DNA of 64,000 bases from Elmis aenea (GCA_947652605.1 OX393577.1:48273494-48337493); one strand, 5' to 3'. Positions 10,571-23,861 are shown, numbered from the stretch's first letter. Notes: a model not told the origin generated them from the sequence alone. A program made the numbers and translations.

Positions 10571-12840
10571 TTCAGTTTGACTGCCGCACCCCTACAACTT
10601 TTTAATTATTGAAAATAACCCCAACAAACCTTATATTTTGGAAACGGCGACAAATTCTCTATTAAATGATGTGCATTTGTTATCTCTACGATGACGTATG
10701 TCAAATCCGCAATAGGCAACTGTTTTTTTTTTTTAAATTAGACAGTATACATGTTTTTGTTGATTCTGATAGAGAATTTAATTTTGAATCCGACAACCTT
10801 ACACACAAACACGAATTGTAAGAGTTATCACAATTGTGTATTTATAAGCATTTCATGATAAAATTGGTTGGCGAAGCTTTAGCTATGTACCTAGTTTATA
10901 TATCTAGGTTCTTAGGGGGTAAAGTTACGCCCCTCCCCTAACGCCCTTCTTTATACGCCAACCATTATTTTTGATTTTAAATAACAACTGACATGTGATT
11001 TTATGTTTGGAATTGAACTTAAAGTCTTAAAGTTCTGCACATTTTTGTCTATTCATGAAACTGGTTGTAAAATGTAAATTTTTAAGAAGTATTATCTCAG
11101 TTTTCTTGATCGGTCCAGAGTAACATATTTTTAAAAATAATTTTTACATCGAATATATTTGAGTATGCTTTCTTTTTGTAAACATTTTAATGGTCACTGG
11201 TAGAGAAAAAAACTGTGCAATAGGTTCCGCTATTGTAGTGTAGATGGCGGTAGTATACTTAAAGTATTATCACTTTAGATTTAATATCCCTATATTATTT
11301 AAAACAAATTAATGAGTAACTAAACTATACTCAGTAGTTTCATTACTTATATACATATTACCTTAAACAAAAACGAATCACTAAAAGAAAAGTATAATAT
11401 AACAATTTCGATTTAATTTGATTTAGATCCTTAAATTTTCCACATATACTTTTTTATCGTTAATTTCAATTTCTATCCCAAACCGAACAGTCTGAAACCA
11501 AAATTGGATAAATGAGCTCAGCAAACCCAAAATTTGTTTTTATCAACGAGTTCTGCCGTTGAAGCTCGTTTTATAGATGGCAAATTATGATTACGATGTC
11601 TTCTCATATTCTCTGCTTTATTTGCTTAATTAAGAAATGTAAGTAAGAGCTGCAGTTGTTTAATAGACAAAAATGTGTAGCATTTTAAATAGTATTGAAA
11701 TCTGTTTTAAAATTTTAGAACACCCAAATTGTTGGGAAAAATAACGCTAAACAGCGATTTTCAGTTTTCCTTACTATTCAATTTGAATTTTTGGCATACT
11801 TTTATGAAAATTGGTATTTTAACGTTATGGAATGCAAGAAATTGAACGATAGGTAGCATTTGTTTAAGGTATGCCTTCGCACGTTTTTTAGGTGATCGTA
11901 AACATCCATTTCTTTAAATTTTTGACATTTTAAGAAACGAAAAACGATGGTGACATATGGTTGTTCTCAAAATTATGTTTTCTGTTTTTTGGCGTAAAAC
12001 TCAATATTATGTATATAAAAGTTGACTAGCACCTAAAAACATTTGAAGAAATATATTTAAACAAATGCCATTGTTCGTTTCTTCACATTTCATATAAATA
12101 CCCCTTTTTATAAAATAATTTCCAAAGAAAAATTAAAAAATAAATATTGAATTTTTTGTAAATATCTTTTAAATTTGGAAAAAATAAAATTTTACAAATT
12201 TCTATGAGAAAATGTGGTGGAAAACCCTATGTATCTAATACTCCTATTATATTAACAAAATGCACAGTGTATATCCATTAAAAACTGTGTGTATAAAAAA
12301 TATTAATCAAACTAATAGTAAGAAAATTGCATCACTTCTTCTGGTTTTAAGTTATTTACAATATTAAATTAAATTAAATTTCAAATTTGCAAATCAACTT
12401 TTAAAAAGTGTTTTATTTTGTTGTTGCTGTTTTTGTTAATACGCATATCAACGTTAAATGGTATACATATTTCTGTTAAAATGTTTTTTAGTAGAAGAGG
12501 TACTTGATTCCGTGTATGGGAATTTGATTTTACTTTACTGCTCTGGTTCTTACCTGCCGCAGAACCGTATACGTAATATGAAGCTCCCTTTTTATTGTAT
12601 AAAGCTTTCTAAGGGATATTATACGGCCAACAGATATGGTTATCGATATTCTATGGTGAGTGCAAGCGGTTTCACGCCTCGGGAGTTGCAGTATTCAATA
12701 GATAGTTATTTGATAGAAAGATACCGAGATACGACCATCACATACTGAGTTTTTGAAATTTATGATCATCGTTTGCTGACAAAAAATGATTGACGTTGAA
12801 ATAACTACGTGGTTTTTAAAGAATTTTCTTTCATGCTCTA
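10571..12840. other. Unassigned region, no supported gene
   Basis: A 96-codon open frame at 12458-12748 (plus) has more balanced composition than its surroundings and contains ATG|GTGAGT at about 12653, but it matches no family I recognise. GGTTGGCG (about 10867) and CGCCAACC (about 10958) could pair as a hairpin. The rest is AT-rich. Confidence 0.35.
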
Positions 12841-12842
12841 TA

Positions 12843-13461
12843 CAGGGTGTGTAAAAATTGGCGGAAGCGCTACACGTGGCGATGTTCTTCGTAAAATTCC
12901 AAGTCGAAAATCTTAATACGAAAATGTTGTACCATGCTTGCAGTGTCTGCAAGAGGCCCTCAAAGTTTTGACATTTAGTCCTTTAATAAGCGTTATTATT
13001 TAATACTTGCAAATGAAAAAGCTGCAATTTGGAATAAAAATAAATTTCGAATAGTATTTTTTCATAGATATTGTGTTCTTCCTTTCAAAAATTGGTGTTG
13101 AAAATATGTAAATCACTGATTTGAATGAAAATAATACATATGGCAACATTGTCATTAGCTGTCATCTCTGTTTTTCTCGTAATTATTTCTAGTGTTTTAC
13201 GATACCCAAAAGTTTGCAGCTATGTTTACGAACTGAAGGCTTTCAGTTCAAACAAAAATTGTAAGTACCTAAGTAAAAATTGCTGATAAAAAAATGTCCA
13301 AACGCAAATCAATGTATGCAATGTTGCCATTTTTTTTTCTTTAAATGGTTCCTGAGGCCATAGGAAGCATGGTACAACATTTTTTTATTAAGATTTTCGA
13401 CTTAGAATTTTACGACCAACATCGTCACGTGTAGCGCTTCCGCGAATTTATACACACCCTG
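12843..13461. mobile_element. TA-flanked CAGGGTGTG MITE (family 2), uninterrupted copy
   Basis: TACAGGGTGTGTAAAAATTG at 12841 and TTTATACACACCCTGTA at 13447-13463 are the ends, with TA as duplication. The inverted arms are about 120-140 bp (GCGGAAGCGCTACACGTG against CACGTGTAGCGCTTCCGC). The middle at 13116-13123 holds CTGATTTG as a single copy, which is the empty site for the hAT in the sister copy at 23394. No transposase. Confidence 0.9.
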
Positions 13462-13463
13462 TA

Positions 13464-14772
13464 TAGTTGTTGCAGCAAAAAAACTTGAATATCGGCGAAT
13501 GTGGGTATATCTAAGGTAGAATTATGAATAATGGTTTTTTTACCAACAAATGCGTACATATGCCGCACTGTCGTAGCATATTTTAAATATTTTAATGATT
13601 GCAATTCCCAAATGATGAATAGCAAATATGTAACACAATGAGCACCAAAAACATAGATGTTGAATAAAGATTATCTGAATGAAAGATGCACTGCCAATTT
13701 GTTGTCATTTTTCGGTTCACCTGCTTTTATTGTATTGTTTCATGGTTTCCACCAATTTGTTCATTTTTAAAAAGCATTCTAGCGTTTTTCGTTTTTCAAA
13801 AGCTCATTTTACTCTCTTTATGTGGTTACATATGGCATTTAAAACAAAATAATTTAACAATAACATTCGTCTTTTCACCAATACAGTTTGATAAATAACA
13901 TGAGGTTTCAGGAATAAGCTTAAATTAAATATTGTTTGACAGTAGATTCGTAAATTTTTTGCTATATTGGTTTTTGCGATCATTTGTCAATTTTTTAATA
14001 AAGTTTTGTTTATTTTTATCTTCGATAAATTTTTCCTAAAACTTTTTATAAGCAAACATGAAAAACATTACTGTCTTAAAGAGAATAACATCTAGGTACT
14101 TAAAAAATAGAAAAGCTTTGTACTTAGCTGTTTTAATTAAGAAGTTACTTGTATAGCAAAAAACCGTGAATGACAGAAGACAAACGAAATTAGCAAAATA
14201 TTACAATTTGCTAGCGCAACACAATTTATAAAGAGCGTTCTTTCGTTAAATATTTTTCTTGGAAGATGCAGGCATTATGCTAAAAATAAAATAAACACAA
14301 CAGGAAACCTAAGTTAAAATTTTTCTACTTCATTAACATTTGTTTGTATGATCACATTTTGAAATAAAAATGTTCTTTAATACTAGGTAATTATCACTGA
14401 ATTTGACAGTGCAAGACTGTCTTAGCTTAATTATGAGAAACGTACTTTTTATTAACCGTTTAAAATTATTTTTCCTGTAACAATTGTTCCTTAAGGCAGC
14501 ATTTATCAATGCACTAGCCAATTGCAATAGTTATGATATAATAGATAAATATTCGTTACGGTTCATACCAATAACGCAAAGTTGGTGGCAACATTTTTTA
14601 ATCACTTGTTGTTTTTTATGTATTAATTTTTTGTTTAGAAGCACAATTAAAAATAAATTGAAAAAAACTTAGATAGACCATTTATAAAAATACAAGATAA
14701 TGACAAAAGTATAAAAAAAAGCTAATACGTAAATTTTAATCACAATCACTCAATCACTGCTACCAAGGAAAC
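13464..14772. other. AT-rich intergenic stretch, no gene seen
   Basis: The short frames at 13425-13625, 13686-13898 and 14333-14672 are hydrophobic or low-complexity and show no family motif. Nothing else recognised. Confidence 0.4.
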
Positions 14773-15446
14773 CAGGGTGGATAAAAATCATGATTTTTTT
14801 TAAATAAAAGAAATCGATTTTTCATAAAAATCTGATTTTTTAAATTTAAATCTAATGTACCATACTATCGAATACAGTAATAATTTTTGTTTTTGGCAAG
14901 AAAAGTAATAAAAATAGATATGACAACCCCTACATTTTTGAAATCAGAAAAAATAAGTTTTTTAATGAACCCATAGCCAACCATGGTCGCCATTTAAACA
15001 AATGCAAGTTTGGCTTAAATCTCAAAAACCGAGTGTGCCATGACTTTTTAGATATTTTTTTCTAATTCTACGTACAATTATCTACAGGATTTATTTTACA
15101 GTTTGGTTTTACCATATGTGTCTATGGAATTATTTAACATTGAAAAAATCGCATGTTTTTAGTTTTTTTCAAAATATTTAAAAAGGTTGAAGGTGTAGGT
15201 AAAATATCAATAGCAATGGCATTAAATTTGTCTTGAAATTCTGCCCAACTTTGCTAATTTAACCGACCATGTAACTCTTATAATAAGAAAGTTACCCATA
15301 CAACACATGTAGATTATTGTCACTCTGTTTTTTATTATTTGAGAAAATAAAATTTTGTTTTATTATAAATGTTTTATTGTACTCATGACATCAGTGATTT
15401 AAATTGTTTTTTTTTAAATCACTTGATTTAAATCTGCTCAACCCTG
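14773..15446. mobile_element. hAT element with GATTTAAAT-type ends (family H)
   Basis: The termini are CAGGGTGGATAAAAATCATG and TCTGCTCAACCCTG, with flanks AAGGAAAC and TTGGAAAC (6 of 8 alike). Both ends are rich in GATTTAAAT/AAATCGATTT blocks. An inner block with CTTATAATAAGAAAG and GTAGATTATTGT (about 15275-15325) is repeated in diverged form at about 53255-53300, so a second decayed copy lies there. Also contains a TGGTCGCCATTTAAAC core at about 14984. Confidence 0.75.
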
Positions 15447-15503
15447 TTGGAAACTGTCAAATTTTGTTTTCACAGTGATCTTCAAATATATGCTCCTATT
15501 TAT

Positions 15504-15944
15504 CAGGGGTTTGGAGCAGTCCAATTTTTTAATTGCTCCGCTCCAGCTCCGCTCCGGCATCAAAATGCCTGCTCCAACTCTGCTCCAGCTCCGCTCCATG
15601 CTCCAAATATCGTAAACATAAAAAAAAAAATTGTTTTGATGAAAAAAAATTGTTTTTAAAAATAAAGTTTTAATTTTATCGGATATGTAGAAGTTGGTCA
15701 AAAATAACAATATTTGGCCCTAACAAACAAGTGAAGTTAAATAAATGTTTGAAAAAACAGATTATTGATCTTTAAACGTTGAAAAAAAAGGAAAAAAAGT
15801 AGTATTTTTTAAAAAATTTTACATAATAAACTGGAGCAGTGAAGCAATCAAAATTATTTGCTCCGGGCTCCGCTCCTGCTCCGGGCAATAACCCATTGCT
15901 CCACTGCTCCGTGCTCCAGCTCCGAGCTCCGCTCCAAACCCCTG
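15504..15944. mobile_element. hAT MITE with GCTCCG/CTCCAG tandem-repeat ends (family D)
   Basis: The ends CAGGGGTTTGGAGCAG and GCTCCAAACCCCTG are inverted copies. The flanks CTATTTAT (15496-15503) and CTATTTCT (15945-15952) are an 8-bp duplication with one change. The left array is GCTCCGCTCCAGCTCCG-like; the right array repeats the same unit in mirror orientation. 441 bp, non-coding. Confidence 0.9.
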
Positions 15945-16143
15945 CTATTTCTTTAATTAAGTTTAAATAAACGCGTAAAACATGCTGGTAGAATATCAGC
16001 CTTAAATTTTAGGAAGAAAAGTGTGTCTTATACGCCTATAAATACGGTAATTGATACAACCTTGTGATACGTATACAAAATTATTTTTTTCAATAACAAC
16101 AAATGGCATCTTTTGCTAATAAATTTAAACACACGCCTGAAAT

Positions 16144-16319
16144 CAGGGCTGTGGAGTCGGAGTCGGAGTCGGAGTTTAGAAGCAATTTCTGGTCAGTGGA
16201 GTCGGAGTCGGAAAAATTTACCGACTCCGAGTACAACAAAAAATTGCGAGGTGGTCCTTTGTCGCAAAATTTGTCGGAATCGGAGTCGGAGTCGTTTTTT
16301 TTACCGATTACGTAGCCTG
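16144..16319. mobile_element. hAT MITE with GGAGTC repeat ends (family E), short copy
   Basis: Starts CAGGGCTGTGGAGTCGG and ends with a worn TTACCGATTACGTAGCCTG, which matches the inverted start of the 52341 copy. The flanks CCTGAAAT and CCCGAAAA agree in 6 of 8 bases. The two overlapping Ser/Arg/Glu-rich frames here are translations of the repeat, not genes. Confidence 0.8.
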
Positions 16320-17430
16320 CCCGAAAACATGAAGAAATTTATCAGGAAATTTGAAGGAAATGTCTTTTATCTATGATATTTCGAAGTTAATTACCTATAT
16401 TTTTCATTAATCGACAATACTTTTATTTATCGTTTTTATCAATTTTCTTCAATTCTCAATAAATTAAATTTTCTCTAGTATCAAGATTAACAAACTTTAA
16501 ACTTTTCCAGTGTATGAAAGTTATTTTGGCCTCGAGCCTTTTTGTTCAGTTATTGTTCTTTAACGATTTTGCCCATAATTGGTATTTTTATTCGTTCGGT
16601 CCTTTACCGAATATTACAAAATACCAAGTTTTATATTTTAGGACTTACTCGGTCAATTTGATTATTGTTAATGGTGCACAAATTCTTCTTTTATGTACCA
16701 CGTGATTCAAAATAAATTATAGGCACGTTCAATCACGTATACGCATATAATGTATTTAAAATTATTGCCTGTAAGGATTGCTAGACTACACAAACTGGTA
16801 AATGTTTAAAAATTGTTTATTGTTTTTCACTTGTATACGTTCTAATACTTTTAACTCATGCGTGCGCGCACCCACATACAAAAAACTAACCCCTATTTCG
16901 ATTCGTAAAATCTGTAAGGCGAATTTATATTCAATTGCCTTTCTATTACTGCTCTATTTCGTTTCAGACTTCAATGGGACAATTGTCCGTAGACAAGCCA
17001 TGACAGGGGTAGGTCGAATGTCGCATTCTTTCTTGATATGTCGCCGTCCGTCGTGCATGAAATAGACATTTCAAATCTTTACAGCGGTGGCCGATAGACA
17101 GGGGTTGGTATTGTCGCAATGTCGCCGCTCCTGGACGTGTTTGTATACAGAAACGCTATTATCAGCCCAATTGTGACCATGTGACAATTGGTACCGCTAA
17201 CTATACAAAACATACAAGTTAAGGGTGACATTTCATCGAATGACAGGAAAAAGACGTCACGTAAATGCGGAATTTTAAGAAATTGAAAATGTCGATTTCG
17301 TTAAAAAGTTAAGCAACAAAAAGATGTGATTACAAATTAAAACATTTTTGACACCATCCATTTTTATTTGATCCTACAAAGGCAAAAGGTGTAATAATTG
17401 ATATTTAACATAACTTTTTAATTAAAAATA
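16320..17430. other. Unassigned region, no supported gene
   Basis: GACAGGGGTAGGTCGAATGTCGC (about 17004) and GACAGGGGTTGGTATTGTCGC (about 17098) are similar direct copies about 95 bp apart in a locally GC-richer patch (16960-17210). No coding family recognised. Confidence 0.4.
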
Positions 17431-18498
17431 CCAGGTGTCCACCTGCAAGCTCGAAAATATGAATATAACACTGTTTTGGACGTTATCGTGTATTCCTGCT
17501 CGCCAATTCAACTTACAGGAAAGGTAATGGTACCAATAGAAAGATAAAATTATTGCGCATCTAATGGTGCTAGTACCTATTTATTAAGAATAATGGTACG
17601 ATTTTTAGTTTTAGATATTAATCTAAAATTGAATTTCATTAAACGTCAAATTTGACAGTATTTGTCTGTTAATTAAATTAATTATTAACATCACATAAAG
17701 TAAACATATTTTTTTAATGTATCAAAATAAATAAATAGTCCACTAAAGAAAGAATTTTCCTGGTAAAAACCCTTCACAGCGGCCACAGTCTGCGGAGAGT
17801 GAGAGATTTGTTTGTTGTTCAAAATGTAGAAAATATAAAAAAACAGTTTTATAAATCTTTTTTTGCCTCGGTCCAGAAAATCAGTTGTTCCCGATCCATT
17901 TTTAGGCTGGAAAATACATCTTAACTGGCCTATGCCGGAAAGTACCTGGTTGCCAAGACGATGAGTTGTTTTGTTGATTGGCGCTGTCAACTAAGCGTCA
18001 TTATACAACCAAGCAAATTTTGAACTGTGGTTTGTTAAGTTATTGTTTAATTATAGATTGTGACGATAGTGAAGTTGGTGTCATTGGAGGACGAAGAAAA
18101 TTTGTTTTAAGTAAAGTGTGTAAAGTGTCTTTACTGGACTCCTATACTTACAGGACTCGTTCCAAAACTGTCTACTCGTCCAGTAAAGTACCAGTTTCCT
18201 CCGGTCTTGTTACGTAAATAACTATTTTTTAAAACGTTTTTAACAATATTAAAGAAACTTTTCATGGTGAAAACTTTTTACAGTGGCTATAGTTTGCGAG
18301 GAGAGAGGGCTTGTTTGCTGTTTAATTGAATAAGACCCTTTAGTCTTATTATGTACCACTAGATGCGCAACAATTGTTGCTTTCTATTGGTACCATTACC
18401 TTTTCTATAAGTTGAATTGTCGATCAGAAACCCACGAAAACGTTCAAATGTTCAAGACGATGTTAAATTCCAGTTTGAGCTTGCAAGTGGACACTCGG
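17431..18498. mobile_element. TA-flanked CCAGGTGTCC element, probably mariner-type
   Basis: The ends are CCAGGTGTCCACCTGCAAGC and GCTTGCAAGTGGACACTCGG, inverted, with TA outside (17429-17430, 18499-18500). The arms continue through GGTAATGGTACCAATAGAAAG and its complement near 18390. Inside, a block at about 17763-17825 (CAGCGGCCACAGTCTGCG) returns as a direct copy at about 18263-18325 (CAGTGGCTATAGTTTGCG). No intact transposase. Mariner assignment rests on the TA and CCAGGTG ends only. Confidence 0.7.
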
Positions 18499-18500
18499 TA

Positions 18501-21270
18501 TATGAAGGAAAAGTAAACTTGTTTGGGACAAACGAATTCAAATTTTTTCGCCATAAAATGCACTTATTATGTAAAGAGAGACTAATCTCTGTAAATTTTA
18601 TTATCCTTTAGCCTGCAGTTTTGTTTATTAATTCAAAATCATTCAAGTTTTAATCAATTATAAGTTGTTTTTGTTGCAATATAAGGAAATATTCCTCAAA
18701 AATTTATCTTATACATATTACAGTAGAGTTCATGATAACCGAGACTTGTTTAACCTCATTAATCCCTAGTGAATTATTTGAAAGTTGTTTATACTTTATC
18801 ATCAAAGAAATGAGTAACAAAGCAGTAGTAAATAATATCAAAAAGTCTAACCTGAATATAGAATGTACATAGGTACCTTATAATGTTCAAGTATTCAAAG
18901 CCACTTTATTTAATACTAGTTCCTAATCTTTCGTATTACCCAAGGTTTCCTCGATCCACATTACCTGGAATAATCGGAACTTTACGGTATATATTTACAT
19001 AATACAAAACATAATTTTATCCTTAGTTATTGAAATTTCTGTGTATCATTTACATATTTCTTGATTTTAAAAATTAACCAAAAATCACTTATTTTTTCAT
19101 GAGGAATCTTTTGTTGAATAAATAAAATTGTTCCCAAAACTGATTTAATAATATTTCTATTAGGGATTCTTCAACAATAATGATATGAGATTTTTAAATA
19201 AATTTATTAACATAAAGGCATTTTATTATTTTATTTAACTTAAAGTACGTAAGCGTCTCACTGTACCTACATTTTGTTACATCCTGATATAGCCATAAAA
19301 TCTTTACGCTGTAATGAAGATTATTGACAGTTTAAAGAGAAATAAATGAATGGTTTTCCAACTGTAAAATAAGCGATTATGATTTCAAATATGCAATAAA
19401 ATACAACATTCTGGAGTAATGTTATTTCCGAAATTGTTTTTCTATCTATCAGAAAATAATTATTGAATTCTTTAAATAATTTGGCATTTAGATTTACCCA
19501 TTGTTTATGAAAAGATGGGTTGAATGTTGAATACTCACTTTCATTATTCACATTTACCAGTGGATAAAGTCGTCTTTAGAAAAGCAATGGTGTAATAGGT
19601 TTTTTGTTATTACCTATTGGCGAAAATAATCAGAACTGTTGCCATTTTTTTTAGTATTTTATTTTAAGTGGTAAATATAAGTACTTTATTCAATATTTTG
19701 GCTTTCAAGAATTTGAAATTAATATATTTTTAAAAATCAATAAATATTTATTAAAACTTTGGTCCCTTACGTTATGTTGTAATTTATAAAAAATTTTTGG
19801 CAAAATGTTGTAGTTCTTTTGATATGTTTTTTAAACTTATATGTTTTAGTTAGTATACATAATTATATTAAGTAAGTTTTTTAATTTTAGCTATTTTGCA
19901 AAGATTTTGGAAAATATACTGCATTTTAGTATAAAACAGTGCATGGTTCTCGTGCAAGGACAATAAAAACGTAGGACTAAAGCTTCTGTCGATAAGATAA
20001 TCTACATTGTTATTTAGAAGAGACATGTTGCACACTTGCACATCAAAAAATTTGTAATTAAATGTTTTTGACATTTACCACTGAAAAGTTTAACAAATTT
20101 TGCAGCGGAAAGAGCAGAAGAATCTGTTCGCTGCGATTTAGTCTGGTAATCCATTGGAAAAATAATCTTAGTAGATATATGTATTTGAATAAACAGCTTT
20201 AAAAATTTGGTAAAACTCTATTATGTGTTTATTATTTTATCAAGATGTTACTCAATTCTCTCTTAAATATATATCTAATAATGGTGAATCTGTTAGTAAT
20301 CTGTAAGTTTGCAATACTTAAAGGAAATTTCTTTTGTAATAAGAAATGAAAAAAAGTTTTAATTTTTGCAAATGTATAAAGATGTTAACATTTGCTACAT
20401 TGTAATAACGTAATTCTTTAATTTTCGACTATTGATTATAAAATCTAGCGATTGGCTTATAAATTGCCAATATAAAAATTATCGTCTTTAGTTACTAAGA
20501 CAGAGAGGAGAATTATATTTCAGACGTTAATTTAATTACAAAAGTTCATTCAACTAAATCAATTTAGTTTCAGATAAACGTCGTTAAAATGATTAGCTTT
20601 ACTACGACGGCAACATGTGAGTAAATAAAAAGATTGCAACTAAGGAACGACGAGGCTTAAAGCTGGTCTAGAATTTTTACCAATGTAATTCTTCAGGAAA
20701 AAAAAAGATAAGTGATTTTTAATTAAACTCATTTACATTAAAGCGTTTTATTAATTTGTTTAACTTTTAAGTACGCAATCGTATCAATGTACATTTTATA
20801 ACATCCTGATATAGCTATAAAATCACTCCGCTTTAGTACATATATCCTTTTTTAGCTATCTAGGATATCCTTAGTCCCTGAAACGTTAAAATGAAATTGT
20901 TATTTTCAAGAACAACAATGTTACGACTCTGAACTGCCAGCTTCCCCTTTTAAATTTTAAATTTTGAGGTAATGAAATAACTAAAATCTCTTATAACAGC
21001 CAGAGCAGTTTTTAAGCATTCAGTCCTTTAATTAAAGTTTTGCCGTTTGTCAGGGAGAAGTATAAAAAAGTAAAACACAATCAGTATCAAAAATTCATGT
21101 ATACACGGGACAGCTATCAACATACATTTCCCACTTTATTTCGCAATAAGGCAACCAAAAAGGCAGCACAATATAAAATTTACTTCCCCTATACATCAGT
21201 TCATCCCTTCCAAGACCCTTTTATAACAAAAAAATGCTATCAAAACGAATTAAACTCCGCCTCTTTTATC
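18501..21270. other. AT-rich stretch with a diverged dispersed repeat pair
   Basis: About 115 bp at 19210-19325 and 20730-20845 are diverged direct copies sharing AACATCCTGATATAG-type sequence and a following CATAAAATC block. No genes recognised elsewhere; the frames at 19321, 19868 and 21040 lack family motifs. Confidence 0.45.
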
Positions 21271-21274
21271 TCGT

Positions 21275-21370
21275 GTAACCAATAGCAACGCGTCGTAAAC
21301 CGCCATCTTGCATGGAGATGAGGGCGCCGAACTTAGCGCTAAAGTGGTAAAAAGTGGAACTACACAATAT
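21275..21370. promoter_or_regulatory. Possible promoter: X-box-like and YY1/Pho-like motifs
   Basis: GTAACCAATAGCAAC (21275-21289) fits the RFX X-box rule GTNRCC-N3-RGYAAC and also contains CCAAT. Shortly after comes CCGCCATCTTGC (about 21300), a YY1/Pleiohomeotic-type site, in a local CpG-containing patch (GGCGCCGAACTTAGCGC). Such a cluster is unusual in this AT-rich window. Inference only; no transcript evidence. Confidence 0.35.
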
Positions 21371-21439
21371 AGCTTTCACGAATAATATAGGTATACGCAT
21401 TTCAGAACTCTCCCTCAAAAATCACGAAAATCGATTTAA

Positions 21440-21737
21440 AAAAATCGATTAAAATTTTAGTTTCGGTATTTTCGAGTGTACCTGTCAACAGCCTCTTAGT
21501 GTTTTGAAAAAGTTTGTCATTGACTTGCAAGTTTATCGGAAATTTTATCAAGTTACAAAAACAAGTTTGGTATGGTATGGGATTGTTAGCGAAATGATCT
21601 AGTCATCCAGAGTGCATTAATTGGTGCACGTATCAGCGATCGCTGGTTATTTTTGAAAAAGGATTTTATTGTGCGTTAATTTGTGTAGTGCTACAAAAAA
21701 CGGACTTGAATCAACGCTTTATCAGTCAGCAACATTG
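21440..21737 (+). other. Candidate non-coding first exon ending in a strong splice donor
   Basis: The segment downstream of the possible promoter is non-repetitive with balanced composition and ends CAACATTG followed by GTAAGTACG at 21738, close to the ideal 5' splice site. No start codon with a long frame is seen, so it would be 5' UTR. No downstream coding exon was found in the window. Confidence 0.25.
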
Positions 21738-23391
21738 GTAAGTACGTATTTTTATGTCAAAAGGGTTCATAACTGTTTAAAAGATAACAGTAAATAAAGT
21801 TGATCAAAATAGGACTCAAAATGATTACCACGTTTGAAAAAAGTATGTGTGATTAGTCTTAAACAAATGCGAAGAAAGAATTATTGACCAATGAAAAGTT
21901 TACGCTGTTTATTGGGCAAAAACTGTAAATACTATACACTAATAAAATATATTTTTATTAGTAATAATCACAGAAAAAATAAATGTAAACAAAAGGTTGC
22001 TTCAGTATTTGTTTTATTAACTAGGGAACGCTTTGAAACACAATGAAATGTACAAGAAACGGAAGTAAAAAGTTCTTAAACTGAACTTTTTTATTTATAA
22101 TTAACGAATTAAGTGTTGTTATTCGTAAATTGTTTCATAATACGATGTTTATTTCGTTTTTTCAAGATAATTTTTAGCTAATTACAAACTTCTTAACTTA
22201 AAAAAAACTGTGTGAGTGTACTTACTATTTAAATTTATTTATTTATTCACTTCATGGTTTAATGGTATCACTAATTCATGTACAACTGGGCTTACTATAC
22301 CTAATTCATCATCCAGATAATCATAATTTCAGCGCCATTTTCCAAAACAGGAAGTTTTCATTCAAAAAGTGCTCTACTGCAAATGTTCTTAATCTGATAG
22401 AACAATGTTGTTTCAACAATATTTTACCAATTTTAAAATTCAAATCTTTTTTACTTAACAGAAAATTCTCTTTTCAGATAACAATTTTTATAACTTCATC
22501 GAAATGTATGTTTATGGATGTAAAGATGCCGGAAGTACGTTTGTTTGATTTTAACATAATTTTAATTAGTTTCAAATTATCACAACCTCAAAAAAAAAAT
22601 TACTTGTATGGTGCGAACACCTACATAGGTAAGAATTATTTGCCAGAGATTTGAATGCTATTAAAACCGACACCGTGAAAAATAACTTCAGGAGCTTTAA
22701 AAAAATATATAAAGTCGCATGTATAACAAAGAAAAATCAAAAACAATATCCAATCAAATTTGTTTTATCGATAACTGTTTCGCAGTTTACTTGCAGTTCT
22801 TTGTCATACACTAATAGTAGGTAATAGGTATGTTCCGATAAACATATTTCAAGTATCAAATAAAATTACACGCTTCGGTAAACATTTCTATGATTGAATT
22901 CGATAATTAATCGAATGAATTGATAATTGCACGGTGTACCAATTCAAATACTATACTATAATCGCGTTACCACTGTTTACATTTAATATTTCGATTAAAC
23001 TTATTTGTAAAATACTGTAACATGTAAATGCTTCAGTAGTAGAAGAATTTTTAGGCGAATAAATCTAAAAAAGGGATGATTAATAATTTTACCAGGTAGT
23101 TTCAAAAAATACTCAATCGACAAAACTATTGCCTTATATTAAGATTCGTTTATTTGGTAGATACTAACCGTGACTAAATGTAGAAAAAAATCTTTAATAT
23201 TTCGTTTGCAGGTTTTGTCATGTTAATTATAAAAGACTTAAGTTTCGTTTGTATTTATACTTTTTTCCTAAATGGTTTAAAATAGTTATGATATGTATCA
23301 CAAAGTTTTAATATTTCAAGATTTGGCAATGTCAGGTACTTAATCAGCATGGTTTGTTTTAAAATTTGCGATTTGCCTGTTTTACGATTTA
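21738..23391. other. Unassigned stretch, possible intron
   Basis: AT-rich. The 130-codon open frame at 22262-22654 starts at ATG but has no recognisable domain and low-complexity Phe/Leu/Asn/Lys content; I do not call it a gene. Confidence 0.35.
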
Positions 23392-23861
23392 TACAGGGTA
23401 TGTAAAAATTGGCGGAAGCGCTACACGTGGCGATGTTCTTCGTAAAATTCTAAGTCGAAAATCTTAATACGAAAATGTTGTACCATGCTTGCTGTGTCTG
23501 CAAGAGGTCCTCAAAGTTTTGACATTAAGCGTTATTATTTAATACTTGCAAATGAAAAAGCTGCAATTTGGAATAAAAATAAATTTGGAATAGTATTTTT
23601 TCCTAGATATTGTGTTCTTCCTTTCAAAGTTTGGTGTTGAAAATATGTAAATCACTGATTTGTAGTGATGCCGCGAGACGAGACGAGACGAGAAATAGCC
23701 AAGTCTCGTCTCGTCTCGAATTTTCGAGACGAGAAATTTGCCTTGTCTCGTCTCGAGGATTTCTCGACTACAAAAATCTCGTCTCGAGGCCGAGAATCTC
23801 GTCTCGTCTCGAATATTTTTTGTTTATTTAGGTAATTTTAATAGGTACCTACTGCATTTAA

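Noticed and set aside
16103..16376. Ser/Arg/Glu-repeat frames resembling SR proteins
   Set aside because: They are translations of the GGAGTC array at the ends of the hAT MITE.
22262..22654. 130-codon open frame starting at ATG
   Set aside because: Low-complexity Phe/Leu/Asn/Lys content typical of AT-rich random sequence, no domain, no exon signals at its edges.
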